Assembly: GCF_026309355.1 (NCBI RefSeq)
Contig: NZ_JAPJZK010000001.1
Span: 2,934,501-2,998,500, forward strand
From: Spartinivicinus marinus
GTDB taxonomy: Bacteria > Pseudomonadota > Gammaproteobacteria > Pseudomonadales > Zooshikellaceae
Length of the DNA stretch: 64,000 nucleotides
Reading direction: 5' to 3'
Part shown: piece after piece, positions 1 to 8,798 of the stretch
Layout of the letters: every line of letters starts with the position of its first letter
How positions within the stretch are numbered: the first letter of the stretch is position 1
Notes under the pieces: generated by a model
What the model saw: the letters and a program-made list of their open reading frames with translations, nothing else
Databases searched by the model: none
What the model was told of the DNA's origin: nothing
Translations under genes and position numbers: made by a program

Positions 1-31
1 TAATTTTATGGCTTGGAATGGTGAAGGTTAA
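1..31 (+). CDS. hisH: HisH C-terminus (partial, runs off left edge)
   Basis: Only the last nine codons and the TAA stop are present. They read NFMAWNGEG, which fits the usual C-terminus of the glutamine amidotransferase subunit of imidazole glycerol phosphate synthase. The stop lies 23 bases before hisA, and hisH-hisA-hisF is the normal order in this operon. HisH supplies ammonia to HisF. The call rests on context plus a short tail, so it is inference rather than a domain match. Confidence 0.7.
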   Translation, partial: NFMAWNGEG

Positions 32-54
32 CTACGAAAGGTATACATAAGCTA

Positions 55-789
55 ATGTTAATTATTCCAGCTATTGATTTAAAAGATGGTGCCTGTGTTC
101 GACTGCGTCAAGGTGATATGGAAGATGCTACCGTGTTTTCTGAAGACCCGGTAGCAATGGCTAGCCATTGGGTAGAGCAAGGTGGGCGCCGGCTACATCT
201 AGTTGACTTAAATGGCGCTTTTGAAGGTGAGCCTGTCAATGGTGAAATTGTTAAACAGATTGCTAAGGTTCATCCTAAACTGCCTATTCAAATAGGTGGC
301 GGCATCCGTAATCTAACCACTATAGAGCATTACCTGAATGCTGGAGTGAGCTATGTGATTATTGGTACTCAAGCGGTGAAGCAACCAGCGTTTGTGAAAG
401 AGGCATGTAAAGCATTCCCTGGTCATATCATTGTTGGTTTGGATGCAAAAGATGGCAAAGTAGCTACTGATGGTTGGGCACAAATATCAGATATTGAAGT
501 AACTGAATTAGCTGGTCAGTTTGAAGGTAATGGAGTCAGTGCCATTGTATACACGGATATTGCTAGAGATGGCATGATGCAAGGGGTGAATGTTATCAGC
601 ACTCACGCATTGGCCAAAGCGATTAATATTCCTGTAATTGCTTCGGGTGGTATCACAAATATAGAAGATATTAAAGCCCTACAAGCTGTAGCTAAGGATG
701 GTATTGAGGGAGCTATCACTGGCCGAGCTATTTATGAAGGAAGCTTAAATGTGGCTGAAGCTCAGCAGTATTGTGATCAAAACAGCTAA
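55..789 (+). CDS. hisA: HisA, phosphoribosylformimino-AICAR ribotide isomerase
   Basis: This cytoplasmic histidine-biosynthesis enzyme catalyses the Amadori-type isomerisation of ProFAR to PRFAR. The 244-residue length is usual. The (beta/alpha)8 barrel half-repeats are visible: [12 protein letters not shown] with the N-terminal catalytic Asp, [30 protein letters not shown] with the second catalytic Asp, and PVIASGGI at the phosphate-binding site. A GAAAGG Shine-Dalgarno precedes the ATG. It lies between hisH and hisF, but a dispersed repeat of about 170 bp now separates it from hisF. Confidence 0.98.
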   Translation: MLIIPAIDLKDGACVRLRQGDMEDATVFSEDPVAMASHWVEQGGRRLHLVDLNGAFEGEPVNGEIVKQIAKVHPKLPIQIGGGIRNLTTIEHYLNAGVSYVIIGTQAVKQPAFVKEACKAFPGHIIVGLDAKDGKVATDGWAQISDIEVTELAGQFEGNGVSAIVYTDIARDGMMQGVNVISTHALAKAINIPVIASGGITNIEDIKALQAVAKDGIEGAITGRAIYEGSLNVAEAQQYCDQNS

Positions 790-805
790 AGAAAAATAGC
801 CAAAG

Positions 806-973
806 TGAATGGTTTTTAGGGGCGGCCGTCGAGCGATGAGGCCCCATGAGTTTATGTATTTTATAAATGATTGGGGCGAAGACAGCTTATTGCTCCTGCA
901 TAAACTGCATTCACACCATCCTTGGTGCTTAGTGACGACAACAAACCCTAAAAATTATTCGAGAAGGGTATAA
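806..973 (+). repeat. Dispersed repeat copy 1 (long form)
   Basis: This sequence between hisA and hisF starts GAATGGTTTTTAGGGGCGGC and ends ATTCGAGAAGGGTATA. It shares both ends and the central GAGTTTATG...TAAATGATTGGGG block with copies at 35511-35642, 55319-55447 and, inverted, 59262-59452. Relative to the 55 kb copy it carries an extra block of about 55 bases after GGGGCGAAGA. The element has no coding capacity and sits inside the his operon, so it must be read through or carry internal promoter activity. Confidence 0.75.
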
Positions 974-989
974 AGCCGTGAGGTAAAAA

Positions 990-1763
990 ATGGGATTAGC
1001 CAAACGAATTATTCCTTGCCTGGATGTAGAAAATGGCCGGGTAGTAAAGGGTGTTCAGTTTGTTGATATTCGTGATGCGGGTGACCCGGTAGAGGTGGCC
1101 AAACGATACAATGAACAGGGGGCGGATGAATTAACTTTTCTGGACATCACGGCCAGCCATGAAGAACGAGATACCACCATTCATACGGTAGAAAAAATTG
1201 CCAGCGAAGTGTTTATCCCATTAACAGTTGGAGGTGGTATCCGTAGCTTGCAAGATATTAGAAACTTGCTTAATGCTGGTGCAGATAAAGTCAGCATTAA
1301 CACAACTGCTGTATTTAACCCAGAATTTGTTGCTGAGGCATCAGCTAAGTTTGGTGCCCAATGTATCGTTATAGCGATTGATGCAAAAAAAGTAAGCAAA
1401 CCTGGTGAGCCAGAAAAATGGGAAGTATTTACCCATGGTGGTAGAAAGCCGACAGGATTAGATGCTATCGAATGGGCCAGAAAAATGGAACAGTATGGTG
1501 CGGGTGAAATTCTCTTAACCAGTATGGACCAGGATGGGGTTAAAAATGGTTATGACATAGGAGTAACTCATGCAATTAGTGATGCACTAATAATTCCAGT
1601 GATTGCATCTGGTGGCGCAGGCAATTTAGATCACTTAGTTGACGGTATCAAACTTGGTAAAGCTGATGCTGTATTGGCTGCTAGTATTTTTCATTTTGGT
1701 GAATATACAATTCCACAAGCTAAGCAGTACCTTAGTGAGCAGGGAATAGAAATGCGCTTATAG
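990..1763 (+). CDS. hisF: HisF, imidazole glycerol phosphate synthase cyclase subunit
   Basis: HisF partners HisH. It converts PRFAR and ammonia to imidazole glycerol phosphate and AICAR, linking histidine and purine synthesis. The 257-residue length is standard. Visible motifs are [16 protein letters not shown] with the catalytic Asp, [24 protein letters not shown] with the second catalytic Asp, and [10 protein letters not shown]. The start ATG follows GTGAGG. HisA and HisF are paralogous barrels and both are intact here. Confidence 0.98.
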   Translation: MGLAKRIIPCLDVENGRVVKGVQFVDIRDAGDPVEVAKRYNEQGADELTFLDITASHEERDTTIHTVEKIASEVFIPLTVGGGIRSLQDIRNLLNAGADKVSINTTAVFNPEFVAEASAKFGAQCIVIAIDAKKVSKPGEPEKWEVFTHGGRKPTGLDAIEWARKMEQYGAGEILLTSMDQDGVKNGYDIGVTHAISDALIIPVIASGGAGNLDHLVDGIKLGKADAVLAASIFHFGEYTIPQAKQYLSEQGIEMRL

Positions 1764-1851
1764 GGAGCCTATATATACCACTTTATTTTTACACCTAAAA
1801 ATGATTCGTGATAGGTATAGATTAGGTAAAGTGAATACTTGTTTTTTAATG

Positions 1852-1878
1852 AAAGGCCATTTGTATGGTCTTTTTTTA
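1852..1878 (+). terminator. Rho-independent terminator after hisF
   Basis: An AAAGGCCAT / ATGGTCTTT stem with a TTGT loop is followed by a run of T. It lies about 90 bases after the hisF stop on the same strand. Confidence 0.6.
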
Positions 1879-1959
1879 TGACCAAAGAAAATGTAAGTAC
1901 TTAATTTTTACTATTACTGTATCTCATTTATTTTATATTAATAGATACTGTTTCATAAA

Positions 1960-2088
1960 ATGAAATTCTGGCGTACTCTTTAATTACTCTTGAAGAAGTT
2001 GTTCATGAAGGACAGAGTGATGGGCAAACCGTTTCATCACTCACAAAGCGAGCGTTTTTTTGCGGTAACTTTGTTACCGCTTTTTTTA
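1960..2088 (+). ncRNA. Possible small RNA ending in a strong terminator
   Basis: The stretch 1764-2215 has no gene. At 2015-2042 there is a hairpin with 8-bp arms (GAGTGATG / CATCACTC). At 2062-2088 a perfect GCGGTAAC / GTTACCGC hairpin is followed by seven T residues. A second terminator this far after hisF, preceded by its own stem, suggests an independent short transcript. I cannot identify the family or a promoter with certainty, so the 5' end is a guess. Confidence 0.35.
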
Positions 2089-2143
2089 TTGAAATTTTTA
2101 ATAGTTAATACCATGCAACAATTGTATTCTGTTTCTGGTGATT

Positions 2144-2174
2144 AAAAAAGCCAGGACAGCAGAGCCTGGCAAAA
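2144..2174 (-). terminator. Terminator of the DUF2750 gene
   Basis: Read on the minus strand, a GCCAGG...CCTGGC hairpin is followed by six T. It lies about 45 bases downstream of the gene at 2216-2590. Confidence 0.7.
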
Positions 2175-2215
2175 GGGGCGGAGTATCCCTGACCCAACAA
2201 TAAAAAATATTTTTT

Positions 2216-2590
2216 TTACATTAAGTCTAGTAAGTCATCTTTTAGTAACTGAGTATTGATAATTGTGCCTCTGTCAAAAGGCGTTTGAAAAATAGACGGA
2301 AACCATAAGTTATTATCCAATATAGGGATTAGCTCACCCAATACAGTTTTTATATTAAACTGTATTGGGTTAAAATTCTGCCATTGTTTTACAGCACAAA
2401 TAGTGGTAAAAGCTTCGTTGGGCCAAAGAGGAAAAATATGATAACCGTTGGATTGTTCGATAGCCCAATTTTCTCTAAATAAAGCCCAAACTTGATTTGT
2501 GCTAACTGCTTCTTCAAAAAAGTAACAATAACGCTTTAAGCGAGGCCAAGTGATAATAGTGGCAAGGTCGTCGGACAATGGAGACTGCAT
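2216..2590 (-). CDS. DUF2750 family protein
   Basis: This small cytoplasmic protein has no established function. The order of conserved pieces matches the DUF2750 family as I know it: W.LF..NWAIE, FPLWPNEAF, a CAVKQWQNFNP segment, an acidic middle (LGELIPILDNN) and a terminal PFDRG..I motif. The reading frame opens 21 codons earlier with a hydrophobic stretch. The internal ATG giving MQSPLSDD has a GGGG Shine-Dalgarno and yields the usual size of about 124 aa, so I chose it. The upstream extension would otherwise be a membrane anchor. Confidence 0.65.
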   Translation of the reverse strand: MQSPLSDDLATIITWPRLKRYCYFFEEAVSTNQVWALFRENWAIEQSNGYHIFPLWPNEAFTTICAVKQWQNFNPIQFNIKTVLGELIPILDNNLWFPSIFQTPFDRGTIINTQLLKDDLLDLM

Positions 2591-2916
2591 TTTATTAACC
2601 CCATTAATTGTTATTAGTAAAATATAAATAAGAATAAAAAAAATTAGGGGCAATAATGCCCCTTAATCCAGAGGTACATTCCTCTTCTATAGATACACTC
2701 TACACAAGTTGAGAACAGGATAAATAAACGAACCCCAATGCAGGGCTCAGTAGTACGACAGGAAGTGTCAAGAACGGTAACTCTAACAATTAGCGCAGCT
2801 GTCTAACGAAGTGAGTTATTAGTCATGCTGGAGCCTATATTGAATGGAGACAGTACCACTTGACCGCTTCCACTGTCGTATGTCTACTATAAATTGGTAT
2901 GGTGATATTTCTCAAC

Positions 2917-2953
2917 AAATAAAGTTTATGAATTTTACTCATAAACTTTATTT
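2917..2953. repeat. Perfect 15-bp inverted repeat (hairpin)
   Basis: Arms 2917-2931 and 2939-2953 are exact complements around a 7-base loop. The sequence is AT-rich with no gene on either side for several hundred bases. There is no clear U-tract, and its role is unknown. Confidence 0.8.
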
Positions 2954-3123
2954 GATTAATTTAAAGCCTTGCTTGTTGGGAAGAATAGTATTTGATGGCA
3001 ACTCTGTGTTTAAGAAAAATAAATAATTCATGTGATGGGTTTTTGGTGTTGATAGAGAACTAAGATGAAAGCAGTTTGCTTTATAGAGTAGGTGGGGTGG
3101 GTTAGAAGCTGAAGCTTTAAGAG

Positions 3124-3184
3124 CGTAGCACTTCAATATGATAATAATCGTCTGATTGATGACTGTTTAACATGAAGTGCTACG
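3124..3184. repeat. 12-bp inverted repeat flanking a 37-base centre
   Basis: CGTAGCACTTCA at 3124-3135 is exactly complementary to TGAAGTGCTACG at 3173-3184. The layout resembles the ends of a very small non-autonomous element, but no target duplication is obvious. Confidence 0.6.
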
Positions 3185-3210
3185 ACAAAGTTAAAAACTA
3201 AATAATATTT

Positions 3211-3272
3211 GGCTCTATATGGATTCCTGGGGGAGTTATTAGTATAACTCCCCCAGGAATCCATATAGAGCC
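3211..3272. repeat. Perfect 29-bp palindrome with 4-base loop
   Basis: Arm 3211-3239, beginning GGCTCTATAT, is perfectly complementary to 3244-3272 around the loop TAGT. It sits 60 bases beyond the 3' end of the minus-strand binding-protein gene. It may act as a very strong transcript-end structure, but no U-run follows on either strand. The rest of 2654-3332 holds no gene I can support. Confidence 0.9.
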
Positions 3273-3332
3273 TATCCTTTTATGTGCTTGATGAAACAGT
3301 ACAACAGAAGTGTGTGAATTTGAAATAAATCG

Positions 3333-4568
3333 TTACTGTGAGTTATATAGTTTACGTCTTGCTGCTTCCAGTTTATCTGTGATTGACTCCACCTCTGTTG
3401 TTTTTAGAAATTCTGCAAATAATTGGTTAGCCACATCTACCATGGGCTTGGGTGCATCCCTATCAAAAAACTGGGTTATTCCTTTAGCTTGATCGAGTAG
3501 ATCTTTCCCTTTTTTGATAAGTACTTGATCACTTACTTTTGCACCTAAACGAGGTGGTAGAAATTTCATTTTTTGATTTAGAGTAGTTTGCACATCAGGT
3601 TGGGCAACCATTATTAAGAATTGTTCTGCCAGTTTTAGATTTTTGGTATTATGAGGAATGGTAAAGACATCTGTAGGGGCTTCCTCATACTGGGGAATTG
3701 ACGGATTAATTTCTGGAAAAGGAAAAAAATCAAGATCGTTGATCAGATTTTTTGATGCTTTGCTGGTGATAAAATGACCCATTAACATCATAGTTGCACT
3801 TTCTCGGTTGATTTCTGGCAAAACCTCATACCAGTCGTACTCTTCAGGTAATGGGTTAAAACATTTATTTTCAATCAACTCCTTCCAGTGAATAAATACT
3901 TGCTTAACTCGTTTATCTTTATACGAAATAGCTCCGGCTAACAGCGCTTGATGAAATTCTATGCCATTAAGCCTTAAGTTAATATAGTCAAACCAGGACT
4001 CGGCTGGCCATAAGTACTTGTTACCCAAGACGATTGGTGTTTTTTGTTTTTCTCTTATTTTTTTACATAATGAAATAAGTTCACTCCAGTTGGCTGGTGG
4101 GGTAATATTTAATTTCTTGAAAGTGGATTTTTTATAATAAACTGCCCAATGATAATAGCTAAATGGTACAGCATAAAACTCATTATTAAGCTTTACCAGA
4201 TTTTGCATGCCTAGAGAAAATGCATTGTTCCATTTTTGTTGTTGCCACAGTGAGGTTATGGGTTTTAGATAATCTTCTCTCACTAGCTTAAACAAACGTT
4301 CACCTGCTTGCCAATATAAAACATCTACCCCTTTCTCGGCAGATAACCATTCAGCTAATTTTTTTTTGTAATTGGCATCAGATTCTGTATGTAACCTTAC
4401 TTTTACTCCAGGGTGGCGGCGTTGAAACTCAGTGGCTAAATACCGAAATGCAGAGCCCATAGGTCCGCCTAAGTTCAGTACAGAGACATCTAAATAGACT
4501 TTAGGAGGTTGCGCGGTAACATTAAAGGCTACCCCCAAAATTAAAAGAGAAATACTTTTAGACCACAT
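3333..4568 (-). CDS. Extracellular solute-binding protein, family 1 (sugar type)
   Basis: This is a predicted periplasmic ligand-binding protein of a sugar-type ABC importer, about 411 aa. A signal peptide is visible (MWSKSISLLILGVAFNVTAQ, AQ cleavage region), so I took the internal ATG at 4568 rather than the longer frame. The family features are an N-terminal lobe with RHPGVKVRLHTE, then YWQAGERLFKLV, AVPFSYYHWAVYYKKSTF, PANWSELI, and a C-terminal APTDVFTIPHNTKN segment. No permease or ATPase gene is adjacent, so its transporter partner is unknown. It is transcribed away from the TetR gene. Confidence 0.85.
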   Translation of the reverse strand: MWSKSISLLILGVAFNVTAQPPKVYLDVSVLNLGGPMGSAFRYLATEFQRRHPGVKVRLHTESDANYKKKLAEWLSAEKGVDVLYWQAGERLFKLVREDYLKPITSLWQQQKWNNAFSLGMQNLVKLNNEFYAVPFSYYHWAVYYKKSTFKKLNITPPANWSELISLCKKIREKQKTPIVLGNKYLWPAESWFDYINLRLNGIEFHQALLAGAISYKDKRVKQVFIHWKELIENKCFNPLPEEYDWYEVLPEINRESATMMLMGHFITSKASKNLINDLDFFPFPEINPSIPQYEEAPTDVFTIPHNTKNLKLAEQFLIMVAQPDVQTTLNQKMKFLPPRLGAKVSDQVLIKKGKDLLDQAKGITQFFDRDAPKPMVDVANQLFAEFLKTTEVESITDKLEAARRKLYNSQ

Positions 4569-4892
4569 ACTATTAGTTAACAACAAACGCATTACTACAA
4601 TATTAGCAGCGAATATCTCATGTTTAGGGCACCTCTAATAATTGTTGGCCCTTTATGCTTCCTACGTCTTCAATCTTTTGCGGTGTTGAGACGGTTAATG
4701 GCTGTCAGAACCTTTTGCAGTTATTGCTTGGGAGTAGCGACGAGCTTTGATAGGCTAGTCTATAGAGGTTAGGATTTGAGCACAGCTTGCAGTAAGTATA
4801 CCCTAAGTGAATGGTATCACCTCTTAACGAAAGGTTGCTTGTAGAAGCACAGCCTACTTTCTGATTCAATTAACATTTGATGTGGCTAGCTA

Positions 4893-5558
4893 ATGAGTAG
4901 TACTGAGAATATCTTGACAAAAGCGGCGGCTGATAAACAACGCAAGCCTACTGGTAAAATTCGCCAACAAAATGAGCAGCTGATTATCGATGCCGCTGAA
5001 ATTGAGTTTGTAAACCATGGCTTTAAAGGGGCTTCAGTAAGGAAGATTGCAGAACGTGCTGGACTACCAAAAGCAAATGTTCACTATTACTTTAAAAGTA
5101 AGATAGACCTCTATGGTGCTGTATTGCATAACATCATTGAGCTATGGAATTCTGCTTTTAACGATATTAAGCCAGATGATGATCCTGCTGAGGCGTTAGC
5201 AGCTTATATTCATTCAAAGGTTATGTACTCTAAAACAAACCCTCTGGCATCTAGAATTTTTGCTAGTGAAATTATTCATGGTGCTCCTTTTTTAAGCCGA
5301 TATATTGAAACTGACTTTGAAAACTGGGTAGCAGAGAAGGCGAATGTCATAAAGGCATGGATAGCACAAGGCAAAATGGACCCAGTTGATCCTTACCATT
5401 TGTTGTTTTTAATTTGGGCTTCCACTCAGCACTATGCTGACTTTGGTGAGCAAGTGAAAGCTGTATTAGGTAAAGAGAACTTAGCAGATGAAGACTACCA
5501 ACAGGCAGCTGAGCAAATTACCCAAATTATTCTCAAGGGTTGTGGTATCAAGCGTTAG
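4893..5558 (+). CDS. TetR-family regulator, RutR-like
   Basis: This is a DNA-binding one-component regulator of 221 aa. The N-terminal helix-turn-helix is clear: IIDAAEIEFVNHGFKGASVR, then KIAERAGLPKANVHYYF, then K.DLY. The C-terminal half (SRIFASEIIHGAPFL, WIAQGKMDPVDPYHLLFLIW, TQHYADF) resembles the RutR ligand domain, known to bind uracil or thymine in E. coli. It lies next to guanine deaminase in the same direction, so a role in nucleobase catabolism is plausible inference. The 300 bases upstream (4593-4892) are gene-free and hold the divergent promoters. Confidence 0.85.
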   Translation: MSSTENILTKAAADKQRKPTGKIRQQNEQLIIDAAEIEFVNHGFKGASVRKIAERAGLPKANVHYYFKSKIDLYGAVLHNIIELWNSAFNDIKPDDDPAEALAAYIHSKVMYSKTNPLASRIFASEIIHGAPFLSRYIETDFENWVAEKANVIKAWIAQGKMDPVDPYHLLFLIWASTQHYADFGEQVKAVLGKENLADEDYQQAAEQITQIILKGCGIKR

Positions 5559-5794
5559 TCTAAGTACGGCTGGAATGTTGGCTAGCGCTTGAAACGCCAG
5601 AATTAGAGGTTCTACTTCGGTGTTCTGGAAGTATTTACACCGGGTGATATTCGAGCTATGCTCGTTACAGTTTGTCTTTGTGGTCAGGTTTTTGATGTGA
5701 GATCAACATAGCCCAGATTTTTGGTTGGGCTATCAGGCGGCTAGAGCGCTGGATACTGGCTAAGTATAGTACAAACTAACCTCTTGTTATTAGC

Positions 5795-5820
5795 AAAACC
5801 AAGCCATGGGCTTGGTTTTT
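5795..5820 (+). terminator. Rho-independent terminator between the TetR gene and guaD
   Basis: An AAAACCAAG / CTTGGTTTT stem with a CCATGGG-type centre is followed by T residues. It makes read-through from the regulator into guaD unlikely. The rest of 5559-5956 holds a second hairpin (TAGCCCA / TGGGCTA near 5709-5732) and no gene. Confidence 0.8.
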
Positions 5821-5956
5821 GTGCGTATAGTGCAGTGTTTTATGCACTTTGCAGTAGTGCTGAGGTTACGGGGAGTTACTGTTTCAGCAGTTTTTGGTAG
5901 CGTGCTGCCAGCCCCGAAAAGACATCTTTTTAGCAAGAACCTAAGAGAAAGAGTCT

Positions 5957-7258
5957 ATGTCAGACACTATTACCGCTGTTCGTGCAGCTTTGCTGCACTT
6001 CACTGCAGACCCTGCCAGTGCAGGTGATCAGGCTTATCAATATTATCCTGATGGACTGTTAATTATAAAAAATGGGTATATTGATAACGCTGGACCAGCA
6101 GAACAAATGTTGCCACTGTTGCCAGAGTCTGTATCAATTAATCACTATCCCAACTGCTTAATAACGCCTGGGTTTATCGACACCCATATTCATTACCCTC
6201 AAACGGGAATGATTGCCTCTTATGGTGAGCAGCTGCTTGATTGGCTGGAAAAATATACATTTCCCGCAGAAAAGGCTTTTGCTGACCCATCGCATGCAGA
6301 GGAAGTAGCAGAAGTATTTCTAAATGAGCTATTACGCAATGGCACTACCACTGCTTTAGTCTTTGGTACAGTTCACCCCGAGTCGGTAGATGCATTTTTT
6401 AGCCAAGCACAGCGCCGCTGTTTACGGATGATTGCTGGTAAAGTGATGATGGATCGTCAAGCGCCAGAGTATTTGTTGGATACGCCAGAGTCGAGCTACC
6501 AGCAATCTAAAACATTGATCGAGCGCTGGCATCAGCAAGATCGATTGCTTTATGCAGTAACACCGCGCTTTGCTATTACCTCAAGTAAAGAGCAGTTGGC
6601 GAAGGCTGGGCAACTGCTACAAGAATTTCCAGATGTTTATTTGCATACTCACTTATCTGAAAATACTGATGAGATTGAGTTAATTAAACAGCTGTTTCCA
6701 GATGCCAAAGACTATTTGGATGTCTATGATACACATCAACTGTTGGGTAGTCGGTCTGTTTTTGCTCATGGCGTTCATCTTTGTGATCACCAATGCCAGC
6801 GGTTGGCAGAAACTGGGTCTGCTTTGTCCTTTTGTCCTTCTTCCAATTTATTTTTAGGCAGTGGGCTGTTTGATCTAGCAAAAATGGAAAAATATGGTGT
6901 TAAGGTAGGGATGGGCACTGATGTAGGTGGTGGAACCAGTTTTTCATTGTTGCAAACACTGGGGGATGGATATAAAGTCAACCAGTTAAAAGGGCAACAA
7001 CTGTCACCCTTAAAGTCATTTTATTTAGCTACCCTGGGTGGAGCAAAAGCACTTAACCTTGACAGTAAAATTGGTAATTTTACCAAGGGTAAAGAAGCTG
7101 ATTTTGTAGTATTGGATTATCAAGCAACTCCATTGATCAAATATCGCTTACAGCATACGACAGATATAGCTGAAAAATTATTTGTGCTAACAACATTGGG
7201 GGATGATCGAGCAGTAGCTGCTACTTATATTATGGGGCAGTTAGCTTATCAGCGTTAA
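5957..7258 (+). CDS. guaD: Guanine deaminase
   Basis: The enzyme hydrolyses guanine to xanthine and ammonia in purine salvage and catabolism. At 433 aa it has the usual length. Amidohydrolase-fold landmarks are present: PGFIDTHIHYPQ (Zn-binding HxH near residue 75), HTHLSEN (near 232), FAHGVHLCD, and GMGTDVGGGTSFS, which carries the catalytic Asp typical of guanine deaminases. The C-terminus has the amidohydrolase composite tail (GNFTKGKEADFVVLD). The start ATG follows AAGAGAAAGAG. A terminator separates it from the TetR gene, so it has its own promoter. Confidence 0.95.
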   Translation: MSDTITAVRAALLHFTADPASAGDQAYQYYPDGLLIIKNGYIDNAGPAEQMLPLLPESVSINHYPNCLITPGFIDTHIHYPQTGMIASYGEQLLDWLEKYTFPAEKAFADPSHAEEVAEVFLNELLRNGTTTALVFGTVHPESVDAFFSQAQRRCLRMIAGKVMMDRQAPEYLLDTPESSYQQSKTLIERWHQQDRLLYAVTPRFAITSSKEQLAKAGQLLQEFPDVYLHTHLSENTDEIELIKQLFPDAKDYLDVYDTHQLLGSRSVFAHGVHLCDHQCQRLAETGSALSFCPSSNLFLGSGLFDLAKMEKYGVKVGMGTDVGGGTSFSLLQTLGDGYKVNQLKGQQLSPLKSFYLATLGGAKALNLDSKIGNFTKGKEADFVVLDYQATPLIKYRLQHTTDIAEKLFVLTTLGDDRAVAATYIMGQLAYQR

Positions 7259-7283
7259 AATATACATTGTTAATTTTTGATAT

Positions 7284-7324
7284 AAAAAAGCCGCTAACTT
7301 TATTAAGCTAGCGGCTTTTTATTT
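7284..7324. terminator. Bidirectional terminator between guaD and ctpA
   Basis: An A-run, the stem AAGCCGCTA / TAGCGGCTT, and a T-run lie between convergent genes. It works in both directions on paper and overlaps the ctpA stop codon. Confidence 0.9.
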
Positions 7325-8639
7325 ATTTAACGGCTTTATTAGCAATACTTAGGCCTTTAAGAAGGCTTAGCGCTTGCTGTAGCTGGTTATCACTTTCTAG
7401 CTGCTTATCCACTTTCTTTGCTTTGAGAGCATTTGGTTTATCTTTTAAATCATTACCATTATTTAAATGCCCTTGCAGATCAGCTTCTTTATAAGTGACG
7501 CCTTGATCAAGCTTAGTGACTTTGGCTCTATCAACAGTGATATCTGGCTCGATACCTTGAGCCTGAATAGAACGACCATTAGGGGTGTAATACAGAGCTG
7601 TAGTTAACTTTAATGCTCGCTGGTTATTAAGGGGTAATACTGTTTGTACGGAGCCTTTACCAAAACTATCGGTTCCCATAATGATAGCGCGTTTATGGTC
7701 TTGTAAAGCGCCTGCAACAATTTCTGAAGCAGAAGCAGAGCCGCTGTTGATTAATACAACAACAGGCACGCCATTGGATGGGTCTTTTTCATCTGCTTTA
7801 AAACGCAGTTCAGAGTTTGGAATACGACCTTTCGTGTAAACAATGACGCCTTTTTTCAGGAAAGCATCAGAAACATCCACTGCTGCCTGTAATACACCAC
7901 CTGGGTTGTTTCTTAGGTCTAATATCAGTCCGTTCAGTTTACCTTTATTGGCTTTGGCTAGTTTTTTAATTGCACTAACCACTTCATCGCCAGAATCGAT
8001 TTGGAACTGGGTTATTCGAATATAGCCATAACCTTCATCAAGTGCTTTGGATTTGACGCTTTGTACCTTAATGATGTCGCGCTTGATCACAATATCAAAT
8101 GGCTTGCTGCTACCTTCACGTACGATAGTTAATGTAATTGGTTCGCCAGGCTTGCCACGCATCATTTCGACAGCTTCGTTTAGGCCCATGCCTTTTACTG
8201 GCTTTTGGTCAAGCTTGATGATTAGGTCTCCAGCTTCTACTCCAGCACGTTGTGCAGGTGTATCGTCGATAGGGGCAATGACTTTGACAAATCCGTTCTC
8301 CATACCAACCTCAATGCCTAGCCCGCCAAACTCACCAGTGGTGTTGATTTGCAGGTCTTCAAAGTCTTTGGGATCGAGGTAAGCAGAGTGGGGGTCTAGC
8401 CCGGTTAGCATACCTTTGATGGCATTTTCTAGAAGGGTTTTGTCATCAACATTCTCAACGTAAGCCACTTTGATACGGTCAAATACTTCTGCAAAGGTGC
8501 GAAGTTCTTGTAATGGCAAGCGACCTTTTAAGGGCTGATTTGGCTCGGCTTCGGCAAACGCTAGGCTACTAACAAGGGCAGTCACTGCGAAAGCGAGATG
8601 ACGAACTGAAGGGGAAAACTTTAAGCGTTTGCTGATCAT
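7323..8639 (-). CDS. ctpA: C-terminal processing protease, S41 family (CtpA)
   Basis: This is a periplasmic serine protease that trims C-termini of envelope proteins; in related bacteria it often degrades murein hydrolases. A signal peptide (LAFAVTALVSSLAFA) follows the ATG at 8639, which has a GAGAG Shine-Dalgarno, so I prefer it to the longer frame. A PDZ domain (GGLGIEVGMENGFVKV..IDDTPA) precedes the catalytic core. The nucleophile is in NSGSASASEIVAGAL and the general-base Lys in SFGKGSVQT. The gene order ctpA-envC-gpmI on one strand is common in gammaproteobacteria, so regulation of cell-wall hydrolysis is a reasonable role. Confidence 0.95.
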   Translation of the reverse strand: MISKRLKFSPSVRHLAFAVTALVSSLAFAEAEPNQPLKGRLPLQELRTFAEVFDRIKVAYVENVDDKTLLENAIKGMLTGLDPHSAYLDPKDFEDLQINTTGEFGGLGIEVGMENGFVKVIAPIDDTPAQRAGVEAGDLIIKLDQKPVKGMGLNEAVEMMRGKPGEPITLTIVREGSSKPFDIVIKRDIIKVQSVKSKALDEGYGYIRITQFQIDSGDEVVSAIKKLAKANKGKLNGLILDLRNNPGGVLQAAVDVSDAFLKKGVIVYTKGRIPNSELRFKADEKDPSNGVPVVVLINSGSASASEIVAGALQDHKRAIIMGTDSFGKGSVQTVLPLNNQRALKLTTALYYTPNGRSIQAQGIEPDITVDRAKVTKLDQGVTYKEADLQGHLNNGNDLKDKPNALKAKKVDKQLESDNQLQQALSLLKGLSIANKAVK

Positions 8640-8798
8640 TAAAAACTCTCGATTGAATAGCTCTCTATTAAGGTATTTATATCCTATGAGATGCGGTAAA
8701 ACCACTGTCCTGGTAACATCCTCTGTTTAGGCCCTCGCAATTCGTGATCTCTATCTGCTAATTTGTTGCTGGGTTACTTTATCGACATCGACGGGCAA

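Noticed and set aside
2844-3136. Short frames of about 60 codons on both strands in the empty region after the DUF2750 gene
   Set aside because: There is no ribosome site, they overlap a perfect hairpin, and the amino-acid sequence is not protein-like.
3211-3272. Rho-independent terminator
   Set aside because: The 29-bp stem is far longer than usual and no T-run follows on either strand, so I list it as a palindrome only.
5806-6027. 73-codon frame before guaD
   Set aside because: It starts inside a terminator hairpin and overlaps guaD out of frame.
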